Origin: JAHEJE01 sp965216335 | Lineage (GTDB): Bacteria > Pseudomonadota > Alphaproteobacteria > Rhizobiales > Aestuariivirgaceae | Assembly: GCA_965216335.1 (NCBI GenBank) | Contig: OZ244154.1 | Coordinates: forward strand, 186,001-250,000 | Length of the DNA stretch: 64,000 nt | Direction: 5' to 3' | Shown: positions 1 to 8,526 of the stretch, in pieces | Layout of the letters: each line of letters opens with the position of its first letter | How positions within the stretch are numbered: position 1 is the stretch's first letter | Notes under the pieces: model-generated | What the model saw: only the letters and a program-made list of their open reading frames with translations | Database searches by the model: none | Told to the model about the DNA's origin: nothing | Made by a program: the position numbers and the translations under genes

Positions 1-1
1 G

Positions 2-1501
2 GAGAAGACCTATTTCGAATGGATGAGAAACATCCAGCCCTGGTGCATCTCGCGCCAGCTCTGGTGGGGCCATCAGATTCCGGCCTGGTACGGCCCGGAT
101 GGCGAGGTGTTCGTTGCCGAGACCGAGCAGCTGGCGCTTGATCAGGCCGAAAGCCACTACGGCTCGCGCGTTGCGCTGACCCGCGACGAGGACGTGCTCG
201 ACACCTGGTTCTCATCCGCCCTGTGGCCGTTCTCGACCCTGGGCTGGCCGGAGGACCCCCCGGAACTGAAGCGCTATTACAAGACCGATGTCCTGGTCAC
301 CGGCTTCGACATCATCTTCTTCTGGGTCGCCCGGATGATGATGATGGGCCTGCACTTCATGAAGGACGAGGACGGCAAGCCCGAGGTGCCGTTCCATACC
401 GTCTATATTCATGCCCTGGTCCGCGACGAGAAGGGCCAGAAGATGTCCAAGTCCAAGGGCAACGTGATGGACCCCCTGGAACTGATCGATGAGTACGGCG
501 CCGATGCTCTGCGCTTCACGCTCGCTGCCATGGCAGCGCAAGGACGCGACATCAAGATGTCGACATCTCGCGTCGAGGGCTACCGCAACTTCGGCACCAA
601 ACTGTGGAACGCCGCCCGGTTCTGCGAGATGAACGAGGCGCGCAGGGATGCCGACTTCGACCCCGCCGCCACCCGCCTGACCGTCAACCGCTGGATCGTC
701 GCCGAGGCGGCCAAGACCCGCGATGCCGTCGCCGGGGGCATCGTCGAGCACCGCTACAACGAGGCCGCCGGCGCCATCTATACCTTCGTCTGGAGGGTGT
801 TCTGCGACTGGTATCTGGAGTTGATCAAGCCGGTGCTGAACGGCGATGACGAGGCGGCGATTGCCGAAACCCGCACCACCGCCGCCTGGGCGCTCGACCA
901 GATCATGATCATGCTGCACCCGTTCATGCCGTTCATGACCGAGGAATTGTGGATGAAGACCGGCGGCGAGGGCCTGCTGATGCAGACCGCCTGGCCCGAC
1001 TTCCGCCACTGCAGCCGCGGCAAGGCGGCCCAGGAGGTCGAATGGCTGATCGATTTCATCACCAAGGTGCGCTCGGTGCGTGCCGAGATGAACGTGCCAG
1101 CCGGGGCGAAGATTCCCTGCGTCATCACCGGCGCCAGAGCCGTAACCCGCGGCGAGATCGCCCAGTGGGAAACCGAAATGATGCGCCTGGCCCGGCTTGA
1201 CAGCATCGAGTTCGCCGACGAGGTGCCGGGCGGCGCCGCCCAGATTGTCCTCGGCGAGGCGACCGTCGCCCTGCCGCTGGCCGGCGTCATCGACTTCGAC
1301 GCCGAAAAGACCCGTCTGGCCAAGGAACTGGACAAGATCGCCAAGGACATCGCCCAGATCGACGCCCGCCTGGCCAACCAACAATTCGTCGCCAAGGCCC
1401 CGCCCCATGTCATCAAAGAGGCCCGCGAACGCCGGGCGGAGCTGGGTGAAAAGAAGGCCAAGGTCGACGAGGCCGTCGAACGGCTGAAGGCGTTTGGGTG
1501 A
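2..1501 (+). CDS. valS: Valine--tRNA ligase, C-terminal part (5' end outside window)
   Basis: The reading frame is already open at base 2, so the gene is cut by the window edge and about the last 500 residues remain. ValRS charges tRNA-Val in the cytoplasm and edits mischarged Thr. Visible are the second half of the class I catalytic core with the ATP-site loop KMSKSKGNV (bases 440-466), the all-helical anticodon-binding domain (roughly bases 650-1000), and the C-terminal coiled-coil arm typical of ValS (from about base 1290, rich in Lys, Glu and Ala). The HIGH motif and the editing domain lie upstream of the window. The stop is TGA at 1499-1501, followed by an inverted-repeat cluster. Confidence 0.97.
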   Translation, partial: EKTYFEWMRNIQPWCISRQLWWGHQIPAWYGPDGEVFVAETEQLALDQAESHYGSRVALTRDEDVLDTWFSSALWPFSTLGWPEDPPELKRYYKTDVLVTGFDIIFFWVARMMMMGLHFMKDEDGKPEVPFHTVYIHALVRDEKGQKMSKSKGNVMDPLELIDEYGADALRFTLAAMAAQGRDIKMSTSRVEGYRNFGTKLWNAARFCEMNEARRDADFDPAATRLTVNRWIVAEAAKTRDAVAGGIVEHRYNEAAGAIYTFVWRVFCDWYLELIKPVLNGDDEAAIAETRTTAAWALDQIMIMLHPFMPFMTEELWMKTGGEGLLMQTAWPDFRHCSRGKAAQEVEWLIDFITKVRSVRAEMNVPAGAKIPCVITGARAVTRGEIAQWETEMMRLARLDSIEFADEVPGGAAQIVLGEATVALPLAGVIDFDAEKTRLAKELDKIAKDIAQIDARLANQQFVAKAPPHVIKEARERRAELGEKKAKVDEAVERLKAFG

Positions 1502-1532
1502 GGTGACGATTGATGTCCATGTCATCTCCGAA

Positions 1533-1682
1533 ACCCTCCCCCTTGTGGGGAGGGTGGGCATTGCGTCAGCAATGACCGGGTGGGGTATGGGCCGATCAGC
1601 GGGTTCCGTGCGTATGACTAAGGCTCTCCCCGGGTGCAGCCGCTGCTCCCCACCCCTAACCCCTCCCCACAAGGGGGAGGGG
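1533..1682. repeat. Intergenic inverted-repeat cluster (C-rich/G-rich palindromic repeat)
   Basis: Between valS and the carbamoyltransferase the motif CCCTCCCCCTTGTGGGGAGG (from 1534) recurs in inverted orientation near 1647-1682, separated by about 90 bases. Each copy is itself partly palindromic. On RNA this could fold into a long hairpin and attenuate read-through from valS. Such 'Rhizobiales-type' intergenic palindromes are common in related genomes (general knowledge). It is not coding. Confidence 0.75.
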
Positions 1683-1705
1683 AAATGTGTTCACCGAGCT
1701 TGCCC

Positions 1706-3265
1706 ATGAAAATCCTCGCCTACAAGCCCGGTCATGACGGCCATATCGCCTGGCTGGAGGACGGCGGGCTCAAGTTTTCCATCGAGCGCGAGAAGGATTC
1801 CGGACCAAGGTATGGGGCGGTGAACACGGAGCTTTGGCTTAAGGCGCTGGAGCTGACGGGCGATGTGCCGGATGTGCTGGCCGTGTCGGGCTGGGCGCGG
1901 CAGTGGCGGCCGATGGGGGAGTTCATAGAGGCCGGATATTTCGGAGAGACGGCGGACAATATCGTCGACCGGCCGCACAGGTTCCTTGGCCGAAATATCC
2001 GGCTGTTTTCCTCCTCGCACGAACGCTCGCACCTGCTCGGCAGCTATGCCATGTCGTCGTTTGCGCAAGGTCAGCCGGTCTACGCGCTGGTCTGGGAGGG
2101 TATGATCGGGTCGTTCTACCGGATCGGCGGGGATCTGGAGATCAAAAAGCTCGGCACGCCGATGGATGGGCCGGGGCACAAGTATTCCGCCATCTACGGC
2201 ATCGCCGATCCGGGCTTTCCGGTCGACAGCCCGCGCCCGCGCCACGAGGACGCCGGCAAGCTGATGGCGCTGGCCAGTTTCGGCACCCGGCGCGCTGCCA
2301 ACCTGGAGGAACGCCGGATCATCGAGCGCATTCTCGACTGGCCGTCGAACGAACGCGCAGTGCGCAAGGACGCCTTCCTCGACAGTCCCTATCTCAACAT
2401 CGGCCTGCATCACGACAAGTTCCGCGATCTCGCCTGGCAGATGCAGCAGGCGGTGTTCCAGCGCTTCTACGACTATGCCGAACAGCGCATGGGCGAGCGC
2501 CTGCCGCTGCTGATCTCCGGCGGCTGCGGCCTCAACTGCGACTGGAACAGCGCCTGGAAGACCTGCGGGCTGTTTTCAGACGTGTTCGTGCCGCCGTGCG
2601 CCAACGACTCAGGCTCCGCCATCGGCACCGCAGCGGACGCTCTATGGCATTACACCGGCAAGACAAAGATCGACTGGACGGTTTATGCCGGCGAAGAATT
2701 CGTGATGGACGAGGCCGACCTCACCGGCTTTGAGGAAAAGGCGCGCGACAACACCGAGGTCGCTCAGCGACTGGCCGCTGGCGATGTGATCGCCTGGGTC
2801 CAGGGCAAATACGAGATCGGCCCGCGCGCCCTGGGCAACCGCTCACTTTTGGCCGCGCCGTTCACCGCCAAGACCCATGCCCGCCTCAACCACATCAAGC
2901 AGCGCGAGGCGTTCCGCCCGATCGCGCCGATCTGCATGGAAGAGGAAATCGACCGCCTGTTCGAGCACCACGGGCCTAGCCCGCACATGCTGTTCTTCCA
3001 GCAGGTCAGGACTGATGCCATCAAGGCCGTCACCCACGTCGACGGCTCAGCCCGCCTGCAATCCGTGACAGCGGAGCAGAACCGCGAGATGCACGACCTG
3101 CTCACCGCCTTCAAACAAGAGACCGGTTACGGCATCCTGTGCAACACGTCGCTGAACTTCAAAGGCACCGGCTTCATCAACCGCCTGAGCGATTTGGCAA
3201 GGTATGCAAGCGAGCACGGATTGGACGGGTTTGTCGTGGGCGAAAGGTACTATCGGCGGGGTTAG
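1706..3265 (+). CDS. Carbamoyltransferase, NodU/TobZ/CmcH family
   Basis: Protein of 519 aa. This family transfers a carbamoyl group from carbamoyl phosphate, through carbamoyl-AMP, to a hydroxyl on a small molecule or glycan. The N-terminal part has the Kae1-like ATPase fold (start MKILAYKPGHDG; ISGGCGLNCDWN around residue 280). The C-terminal part carries the conserved run GKYEIGPRALGNRSLLA and later NTSLNFKG, both hallmarks of the family. I chose the ATG at 1706 because upstream codons lie inside the intergenic palindrome. The TAG stop (3263-3265) is formed by the left inverted repeat of a MITE-like element. The substrate is unknown; no sugar or antibiotic cluster flanks it. Confidence 0.9.
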   Translation: MKILAYKPGHDGHIAWLEDGGLKFSIEREKDSGPRYGAVNTELWLKALELTGDVPDVLAVSGWARQWRPMGEFIEAGYFGETADNIVDRPHRFLGRNIRLFSSSHERSHLLGSYAMSSFAQGQPVYALVWEGMIGSFYRIGGDLEIKKLGTPMDGPGHKYSAIYGIADPGFPVDSPRPRHEDAGKLMALASFGTRRAANLEERRIIERILDWPSNERAVRKDAFLDSPYLNIGLHHDKFRDLAWQMQQAVFQRFYDYAEQRMGERLPLLISGGCGLNCDWNSAWKTCGLFSDVFVPPCANDSGSAIGTAADALWHYTGKTKIDWTVYAGEEFVMDEADLTGFEEKARDNTEVAQRLAAGDVIAWVQGKYEIGPRALGNRSLLAAPFTAKTHARLNHIKQREAFRPIAPICMEEEIDRLFEHHGPSPHMLFFQQVRTDAIKAVTHVDGSARLQSVTAEQNREMHDLLTAFKQETGYGILCNTSLNFKGTGFINRLSDLARYASEHGLDGFVVGERYYRRG

Positions 3266-3528
3266 AGCACTTTCCGATCATATGGAATCACTTGACCGGG
3301 TTTCCGCGTTCGCTGGCCAGGCATGCTTTGCGCCATGGCCTGGTTGGCCATAAGCGAAGGATAACGCAGTCCAGCGGGCACGGAAATCCGGCCTTTGGTG
3401 GGCCAAATTCGCCCATTTGGTGCGTTCCGGCGCTTGCCCGATGCACCGCATCACGCCCGCGCACCGCGCCTGCCATATGAGCGAATTTGGCTCCATCAAG
3501 TGATCCCATATGATCGGAAAGTGCTCTA
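3263..3528. mobile_element. MITE-like element with 33-bp terminal inverted repeats
   Basis: A 33-base sequence beginning TAGAGCACTTTCCGATCATA (3263-3295) returns as its reverse complement at 3496-3528 with a single mismatch. Inside are two further stem-loops: 3306-3367 (arms GCGTTCGCTGGCCAGGC against GCCTGGTTGGCC...AACGC) and 3400-3494 (GGGCCAAATTCGC against GCGAATTTGGCTC). No convincing ORF fills it. Size, terminal repeats and lack of coding fit a non-autonomous miniature transposon. It supplies the stop codon of the preceding gene. This element accounts for most of the gene-free stretch 3266-3634; the remainder (3529-3634) shows nothing I recognise. Confidence 0.8.
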
Positions 3529-3634
3529 GGCACACTATGTTTGAATGTTTGAGCCTGACTCTTACTGATGGAAAACCGTAGCCATTTCAACACGGTACAC
3601 CAGTCAGAAAAGTCAAACGCAGATACCGACGGTA

Positions 3635-3925
3635 TCAGGCAAATTCGAGGGGTTCGATTGCCGACAGATCGGTTCCCCGTGCCGCGCGGGCCATGTCGAA
3701 ATTGACCTGCATGTTCATCCAATATTGCGGTGTCGTGCCGAAAAGCCGGCCCAGCCGCAACGCGGTGTCGGACGTCATGCCGGTTGTGCCCTTGACGAGA
3801 CGTTCGATGCGAGTGCGTGGCACGCCGAGCCGTTCCGCAAGCGCCATCGAGCTGACCTCAAGCGGATCAAGATAAAGTTCTTTCAGCACTTCGCCGGGGT
3901 GCATAGGCGCGGTGAGTAAGCTCAT
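3635..3925 (-). CDS. higA: HigA-family antitoxin (XRE DNA-binding)
   Basis: Protein of 96 aa. HigA antitoxins neutralise the HigB mRNA interferase and repress their own operon. The sequence shows the family start TAPMHPGEVLKELYL, a helix-turn-helix (MALAERLGVPRTRIERLVKG) and the typical LGRLFGTTPQYWMNMQ segment. The ATG at 3925 is preceded by a good ribosome site (GAGAGGA). An internal ATG at 3904 (MHPGEV) is where many homologues begin, so the true start could be there. It lies 12 bases downstream of higB in the same direction; HigB-first order is characteristic of this family. Confidence 0.93.
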   Translation of the reverse strand: MSLLTAPMHPGEVLKELYLDPLEVSSMALAERLGVPRTRIERLVKGTTGMTSDTALRLGRLFGTTPQYWMNMQVNFDMARAARGTDLSAIEPLEFA

Positions 3926-3937
3926 CCCTGTATCCTC

Positions 3938-4219
3938 TCAATGGTAGTCGACGATTTCGACATCTGCCGGTCCTTGCGGCGTCCACGTAAAACAGATGCG
4001 CCACTGTCGATTAAGACGTACCGAGTGCTGGCCAGAGCGTTGTCCAGACAGCGCTTCGAGCTGGTTGCCCGGTGGAAACCGCAAGTCTTCCAGCGCCGCC
4101 GCCGCATCGAGCGCTGTGAGCATGGCGCGGGTTCGCGTGATCAAATCGCTTGGGAAGCCCTTGCCGTAGCGATCTTCCAGGGCGTCCTTCGCGAACTTGC
4201 CCTTGGCGCTCAGTATCAT
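3938..4219 (-). CDS. higB: HigB-like toxin, RelE/ParE superfamily
   Basis: Protein of 93 aa matching the plasmid-maintenance 'killer' family: small basic N-terminus (MILSAKGKFAKDAL), then LTALDAAAALEDLRFPPG, and the end in RLNRQWRICFTWTPQGPADV...VDYH. The closing W-R-I-C-F and DYH pattern is the family signature. RelE/HigB proteins cleave translated mRNA on the ribosome. The ATG at 4219 is preferred over a TTG one codon upstream. It starts right at a palindromic operator (4222-4262) and is followed closely by higA. The pair looks intact. Confidence 0.9.
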   Translation of the reverse strand: MILSAKGKFAKDALEDRYGKGFPSDLITRTRAMLTALDAAAALEDLRFPPGNQLEALSGQRSGQHSVRLNRQWRICFTWTPQGPADVEIVDYH

Positions 4220-4221
4220 CA

Positions 4222-4262
4222 ATCATGTGTATCATATAATGATACGCGTATCAACACATGAT
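4222..4262. promoter_or_regulatory. higBA operator/promoter palindromes
   Basis: Directly upstream of higB lies a 14-base perfect palindrome TGATACGCGTATCA (4240-4253), nested between inverted arms ATCATGTG (4222-4229) and CACATGAT (4255-4262), with another GTATCAT at 4229-4235. The region is AT-rich unlike its surroundings. Autoregulation by antitoxin binding to such palindromes is known for HigA; assignment here is by position and symmetry. Confidence 0.75.
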
Positions 4263-4271
4263 ACGGGCACC

Positions 4272-4634
4272 TCAGTTCCGAAACCCGTACTCCAGCACAA
4301 AGAACTCCGGCTTCAGACCGGCCAGGGGTTCGCGCAGTTTGGCCAGTTCTTCCTCCGGCCCATGGATTTCCAGCTTGGCCAGGTCGGCGATCTTGAGGGC
4401 TTCCTGCAGCAGCGGGCCGACGTTGTCGAGGTGTGCGAGAACGCCCTCGGCGTCGCTGTAGCCTTCCCGGCAGTGGGCGACGTCGCCGTTGAAGCTGAAA
4501 CCGTAGAACAGGCATTTTGGCTCGGTCTTAGTCTTCTCGACGAAGGCATCGCAGCCCGCCTTGAACTCGTCCACCTTGCCGTCGTGGATCTTGAAATAGG
4601 GCACGATGGTGCAGCACGTGTCGTTTGTCGCCAT
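4272..4634 (-). CDS. Small dimeric alpha/beta-barrel protein (ABM/quinol monooxygenase-like)
   Basis: Protein of 120 aa with the look of the antibiotic-biosynthesis-monooxygenase fold: an opening strand CCTIVPYFKIHDGKVDEFK, a middle FYGFSFNGD and a helix EGVLAHLDNVG. Related proteins act on small aromatic or quinol substrates, or have no known enzyme role. The ATG at 4634 has a strong ribosome site (AGGAGAG). It is a single gene facing away from gatB; the higBA operator lies just beyond its 3' end. The substrate cannot be told from sequence. Confidence 0.65.
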   Translation of the reverse strand: MATNDTCCTIVPYFKIHDGKVDEFKAGCDAFVEKTKTEPKCLFYGFSFNGDVAHCREGYSDAEGVLAHLDNVGPLLQEALKIADLAKLEIHGPEEELAKLREPLAGLKPEFFVLEYGFRN

Positions 4635-4771
4635 GGGGCCTCTCCTGTTGTTGGGGTTCTTCGCAAGGCAGGCTAGCCGAAAGCCGGGGCAGGGCGCAAC
4701 GGGCCTTGCGGGCCAACGGCAATCGCTCTAGGTAGAGGCGTTCATTTCAGACCGCAAAAGGTTCGTTTGCC

Positions 4772-6259
4772 ATGACTGCCATCGTCGATACCCGAACCCC
4801 CGACCCGAAGAAGTTCATCAAGGGCGCTACGCAGGATTGGGAGATCATCATCGGCATGGAGGTTCATGCCCAGGTGTCGGCCAAGGCCAAGCTGTTCTCC
4901 GGCGCATCGGCCGAGTTCGGCGGCGAACCGAATGACCACGTGTCGCTGGTCGATGCGGCGATGCCGGGCATGTTGCCGGTAATCAATGAGTTCTGCGTCG
5001 AGCAGGCGGTGCGCACCGGGCTTGGGCTGAAGGCCGAGATCAATCACTACTCGGTGTTCGACCGCAAGAACTACTTCTATCCCGACCTGCCGCAGGGCTA
5101 CCAGATCTCGCAGTTCAAGCAGCCGGTGGTGGGCGAAGGTAAGGTGCTGATTGACATGCCCGAGGAGGGCACCGTGGAGGTCGGCATCGAGCGACTGCAC
5201 CTGGAACAGGATGCCGGCAAGTCGCTGCACGACCAGCACCCGACGATGAGTTTCGTCGATCTCAACCGCTCCGGCTGTGCGCTGATGGAGATCGTGTCGA
5301 AGCCCGACATGCGCTCGGCCGATGAGGCCAAGGCCTATGTCGGCAAGCTGCGCACTATCATGCGCTATCTCGGCACCTGCGACGGCAACATGGAACAGGG
5401 CTCGCTGAGGGCCGACATCAATGTTTCGGTGCGCGCGCCCGGCGGCGACTTCGGTACCCGCTGCGAGATCAAGAATGTCAACTCGATCCGCTTCATGGGC
5501 CAGGCGATCGAATACGAGGCGCGGCGCCAGATCGGCATACTGGAGGACGGCGGCGAGATCGACCAGGAGACCCGGCTGTTCGATGCCCGAAAGGGCGAAA
5601 CCCGCTCGATGCGCTCCAAGGAAGAGGCGCATGACTACCGCTATTTCCCCGACCCTGACCTGCTGCCGCTCGAGCTTGACGATGCGATGATCACGCGCAT
5701 CGAGGCCTCGCTGCCGGAGCTGCCCGATGAAAAGAAGGCCCGGCTAGTGAAGGAATTCGGCCTGTCGCACTACGATGCAGATGTGCTGATTTCCGAGCAG
5801 GCCTCGGCCGATTTTTATGAGCAGGTCGCCAGGGGCCGTGACGGTAAAATGGCCGCCAACTGGGTGATCAACGAGCTGTTCGGCCGTCTCAACAAGGAAG
5901 ACCATGGGATTGGCGACTCACCCGTCAGCGCCGAACAACTCGGTGCCATCGTCGACCTGATCGGCGAAGGCACGATTTCCGGCAAGATCGCCAAGGACCT
6001 GTTCGAGATCGTGTGGGCCGAGGGTGGCGACCCGAAGCAGATCGTCGAAGATCGCGGCATGAAGCAGGTCACCGATACCGGCGCCATCGAAGCGGCTGTG
6101 GACGAGATCATCGCCGCCAATCCGGACAAGGCCGAACAGGTCAAGGACAAGCCGAACATGGTCGGCTGGTTCGTCGGCCAGGTGATGAAGGCAACCGGCG
6201 GCAAGGCCAACCCGCAGGCCGTCAACGAGATGCTGCGCGACAAGCTCGGTGTTGAGTGA
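4772..6259 (+). CDS. gatB: Aspartyl/glutamyl-tRNA(Asn/Gln) amidotransferase subunit B
   Basis: Protein of 495 aa, the usual length. GatB is the kinase/tRNA-binding subunit of GatCAB, which converts Glu-tRNA(Gln) and Asp-tRNA(Asn) to the amidated forms. Landmarks: IIIGMEVHAQVSAKAKLFS, the GatB signature near DRKNYFYPDLPQGYQISQ, the cradle domain to about residue 330, and the C-terminal YqeY-like helical tail ending NEMLRDKLGVE. gatA and gatC are not in the window. Two GNAT genes follow with overlapping ends, suggesting one transcript. Confidence 0.98.
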   Translation: MTAIVDTRTPDPKKFIKGATQDWEIIIGMEVHAQVSAKAKLFSGASAEFGGEPNDHVSLVDAAMPGMLPVINEFCVEQAVRTGLGLKAEINHYSVFDRKNYFYPDLPQGYQISQFKQPVVGEGKVLIDMPEEGTVEVGIERLHLEQDAGKSLHDQHPTMSFVDLNRSGCALMEIVSKPDMRSADEAKAYVGKLRTIMRYLGTCDGNMEQGSLRADINVSVRAPGGDFGTRCEIKNVNSIRFMGQAIEYEARRQIGILEDGGEIDQETRLFDARKGETRSMRSKEEAHDYRYFPDPDLLPLELDDAMITRIEASLPELPDEKKARLVKEFGLSHYDADVLISEQASADFYEQVARGRDGKMAANWVINELFGRLNKEDHGIGDSPVSAEQLGAIVDLIGEGTISGKIAKDLFEIVWAEGGDPKQIVEDRGMKQVTDTGAIEAAVDEIIAANPDKAEQVKDKPNMVGWFVGQVMKATGGKANPQAVNEMLRDKLGVE

Positions 6260-6740
6260 CCTTGTCATACGCCCGGGCAAGGCGGACGACGCCGAAGCCG
6301 TCAGCACTTTGCTGCGCATTACGTGGCATGACACTTATGACCCCATCATGGGTGCCGAGGGCGTCGATGAGATCAGCGCGCGCTGGCACGCTCCCGAGCG
6401 GTTGAAGGGGGAGTTGGCAGGAAAGGGGCAATTTCTGGTTGCCGATCTCAGCGGCAATCTTGCCGGTCATAGCTTTGCCGCACCTGTCGCCGGCGGCACC
6501 GTCAAGCTGCACCGTCTCTACGTCTTGCCCGACGCTCAGGGCAGGGGAGTTGGAGTCGAGCTTTTGAAGAAAGTGCGAAGCTATTCTCGCGGACTGACCA
6601 TCCAGCTTGAGGTGCAGCAGGAAAACACCGGCGCCGTCGGCTTCTACAAGCGCCACGGATTCCTGATCACCGGCGAAAGCGCCCATTGCGGCGGCGACAG
6701 CGATGTGCCGTCGTTCATCATGGAGCGGAAGGGTGAGTGA
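6249..6740 (+). CDS. GNAT-family N-acetyltransferase
   Basis: Protein of about 163 aa. It shows the acetyl-CoA site in motif A, LYVLPDAQGRGVGVELLKK, and the motif B end VGFYKRHGFLITGE. GNAT enzymes acetylate amino groups on proteins, small molecules or antibiotics; the target is unknown. The start is a GTG at 6249 (or the adjacent TTG at 6252) lying inside the gatB 3' end, an 11-base overlap that implies translational coupling. It is followed by a second GNAT gene that also overlaps. Confidence 0.88.
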   Translation: MLSDLVIRPGKADDAEAVSTLLRITWHDTYDPIMGAEGVDEISARWHAPERLKGELAGKGQFLVADLSGNLAGHSFAAPVAGGTVKLHRLYVLPDAQGRGVGVELLKKVRSYSRGLTIQLEVQQENTGAVGFYKRHGFLITGESAHCGGDSDVPSFIMERKGE

Positions 6741-7188
6741 GCTCGCGATCCGGCCTGCCAGGCGCGCTGACGTGCCGGCCGTCGTTGCGTTGCTGGCGGA
6801 CGATGTGCTCGGCAAGACGCGCGAAGCGGACAAGGGTGGACTTGATCGCTACTTCGCTGCTTTTGATGAGATCGACGCCGATGCCCGCAATCACCTGATG
6901 GTGGCGGAGCAGGGCGGCGAGGTGATCGGCACCTATCAGGTGACCTATATCCCCTACCTGTCGCGCGGCGGCAACGAGCGGGCGCTGATCGAGGCGGTCC
7001 GTGTCGCCTCGCATCTGCGCGGTGCGGGTATCGGGCGCCGGATGATGCTGTTCGCGCTCGATGAAGCGCGCAAGCGCGGTTGCCTTCTGGCGCAATTGAC
7101 GACAGACAAGCAGCGGGACGACGCGCACCGATTCTATTTGTCGCTCGGTTTCAAGGCCACGCACGAAGGCATGAAGCTGGCGCTGTGA
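6733..7188 (+). CDS. GNAT-family N-acetyltransferase (second of a pair)
   Basis: Protein of about 151 aa from the GTG at 6733, which overlaps the stop of the preceding GNAT gene (GTGAGTGA). The upstream ATG-like extension reads as the end of the neighbour's frame and is rejected. Motif A is VRVASHLRGAGIGRRMMLFA and the C-terminal half has DDAHRFYLSLGFKATHEG, typical of small GNATs. It is not an obvious duplicate of its neighbour. The acyl acceptor is unknown. Confidence 0.88.
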   Translation: MSELAIRPARRADVPAVVALLADDVLGKTREADKGGLDRYFAAFDEIDADARNHLMVAEQGGEVIGTYQVTYIPYLSRGGNERALIEAVRVASHLRGAGIGRRMMLFALDEARKRGCLLAQLTTDKQRDDAHRFYLSLGFKATHEGMKLAL

Positions 7189-7198
7189 AGGGCCGCGA

Positions 7199-8197
7199 AT
7201 GGCACTCAGACGCAAAGCCGCCGATCAGGTGGACAGTGTACCCGGGCCGGCGGCCAAGCGGCGGCGCAACCGGGGCAAGTTCCTGTGCGCCCTGGGTTTC
7301 GTTCTAGCCATTCTGGCCTTGTCGACCCACTGGCTGGCCCGCGCCTACCTGGTGTTTGACTTCTTCAACAACCTGACCCTGCAGTACGCCATTGCTGCGG
7401 CCGCCTTCGCCATCGGCTACCTGATGCCGCGCGCCCGGGTGATGACGGCACTGGTGCTGATCCTCGCCGGACTGCTCGCCGTGTCGGTGTGGCCGCACTA
7501 TGTCAGCGATCAGCCCGTGCAGGTAGCCGAACTGCGCGCCGGCGAACGGGCGGTCAAACTGATGACCTTCAACACCTGGTCGCTCAATCGCGATTGGCAG
7601 GCCATCGTCGCCGAAATCGAACGCCACGATCCGGACATCGTCACCATGGTCGAATTCGGCGAGGAAAAGCGCAAGGCATTCTATGCTCTCAAAGCCCGCT
7701 ACCCCTACTCAGAGCATTGTATGGACAAGCGCTACTGCCACCTGGCCATGATGTCCAAACTGCCGCTTTATGATGTAAAGGCCCGCTCCCCATGGCAGGG
7801 ACCGCCCTACATCCGCGCCCGTCTCGGTCCGGAATACGGCCGTACCCATGTGTTCGGTGTCCACTCCACCCGCCCGCCGCACGTGCGCTCGCAGATTCAG
7901 CAAATCAACACCCTGGCCCGGTTCCTGAAGAAGTTCGCCGGCCCAAAGATCGTCATGGGCGACTTCAATTCGACGCCCTATGCCACATTGCTGACCCGCT
8001 TCACCGCGAACTCGGGCCTGACCCGGCTCACCAGCCTGCCGACATTTCCGGCCCGTTTCGGTCCGTTTCCGCAGATCGCCATCGATCACGTCTTCCTGTC
8101 GCGCGAACTGCGCCAGCTGAGCCGGGCACGCATCGGCCAGAACGCCGGATCGGACCATTATCCGGTCATCGTCGACATCGCCGTGCCTGCCGATTGA
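7199..8197 (+). CDS. Membrane-anchored endonuclease/exonuclease/phosphatase-family protein
   Basis: Protein of 332 aa. The N-terminal 100 residues hold a basic start (RRKAADQ...RRRNRGK) and two or three membrane helices. The rest is the DNase I-like EEP fold: LMTFNTWSLN (Asn of motif 1), TMVEFGEEKR (metal Glu), VHSTRPP, MGDFNSTP (Asp/Asn), IDHVFLS and SDHYPVIVDI (catalytic His). Membrane EEP proteins of this layout are exported hydrolases of unclear substrate. It begins 10 bases after the second GNAT gene, so it is probably the last gene of the gatB transcript. Confidence 0.87.
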   Translation: MALRRKAADQVDSVPGPAAKRRRNRGKFLCALGFVLAILALSTHWLARAYLVFDFFNNLTLQYAIAAAAFAIGYLMPRARVMTALVLILAGLLAVSVWPHYVSDQPVQVAELRAGERAVKLMTFNTWSLNRDWQAIVAEIERHDPDIVTMVEFGEEKRKAFYALKARYPYSEHCMDKRYCHLAMMSKLPLYDVKARSPWQGPPYIRARLGPEYGRTHVFGVHSTRPPHVRSQIQQINTLARFLKKFAGPKIVMGDFNSTPYATLLTRFTANSGLTRLTSLPTFPARFGPFPQIAIDHVFLSRELRQLSRARIGQNAGSDHYPVIVDIAVPAD

Positions 8198-8526
8198 GCC
8201 GGGCGGTCCTGCGAATTTCCGGCCCCGGCTTCGCGCTGCGTGGTTAGCAGCCGGTGAATCGTTTGCCTAAAACGATGCACTGTGAGAATGCACAAGCTAT
8301 TGAAAAATAACGATAAATACAATTTCTTGCAACTTCGCTTAAAGCAAATTTTTATGACTTGTTGAAGGCCCGTTAAGCCTGTCGCTTAACTGCGCGTTTT
8401 AACCTTACCGGTCAACATACACCCGTCGCTTGGATGTACCAGCGGCGCCGGGACAGGGGCGAAAAACCAAGCAAAGACCATATACCCGGCCAACTGTGAC
8501 GAAAAGCTGCAACAGGGAGAACGATC
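8198..8526. other. Gene-free stretch upstream of the Sel1-like gene
   Basis: This 329-base stretch has an AT-rich core (about 8295-8360) between GC-rich edges, consistent with a promoter for the small gene at 8527. I see no ORF with coding character, no RNA gene and no repeat in it. Confidence 0.5.

Noticed and set aside
212..1672. Long reverse ORF across valS
   Set aside because: It is antisense to a clear aminoacyl-tRNA synthetase; such long reverse frames are common in GC-rich DNA and the peptide is low-complexity Gly/His/Asp.
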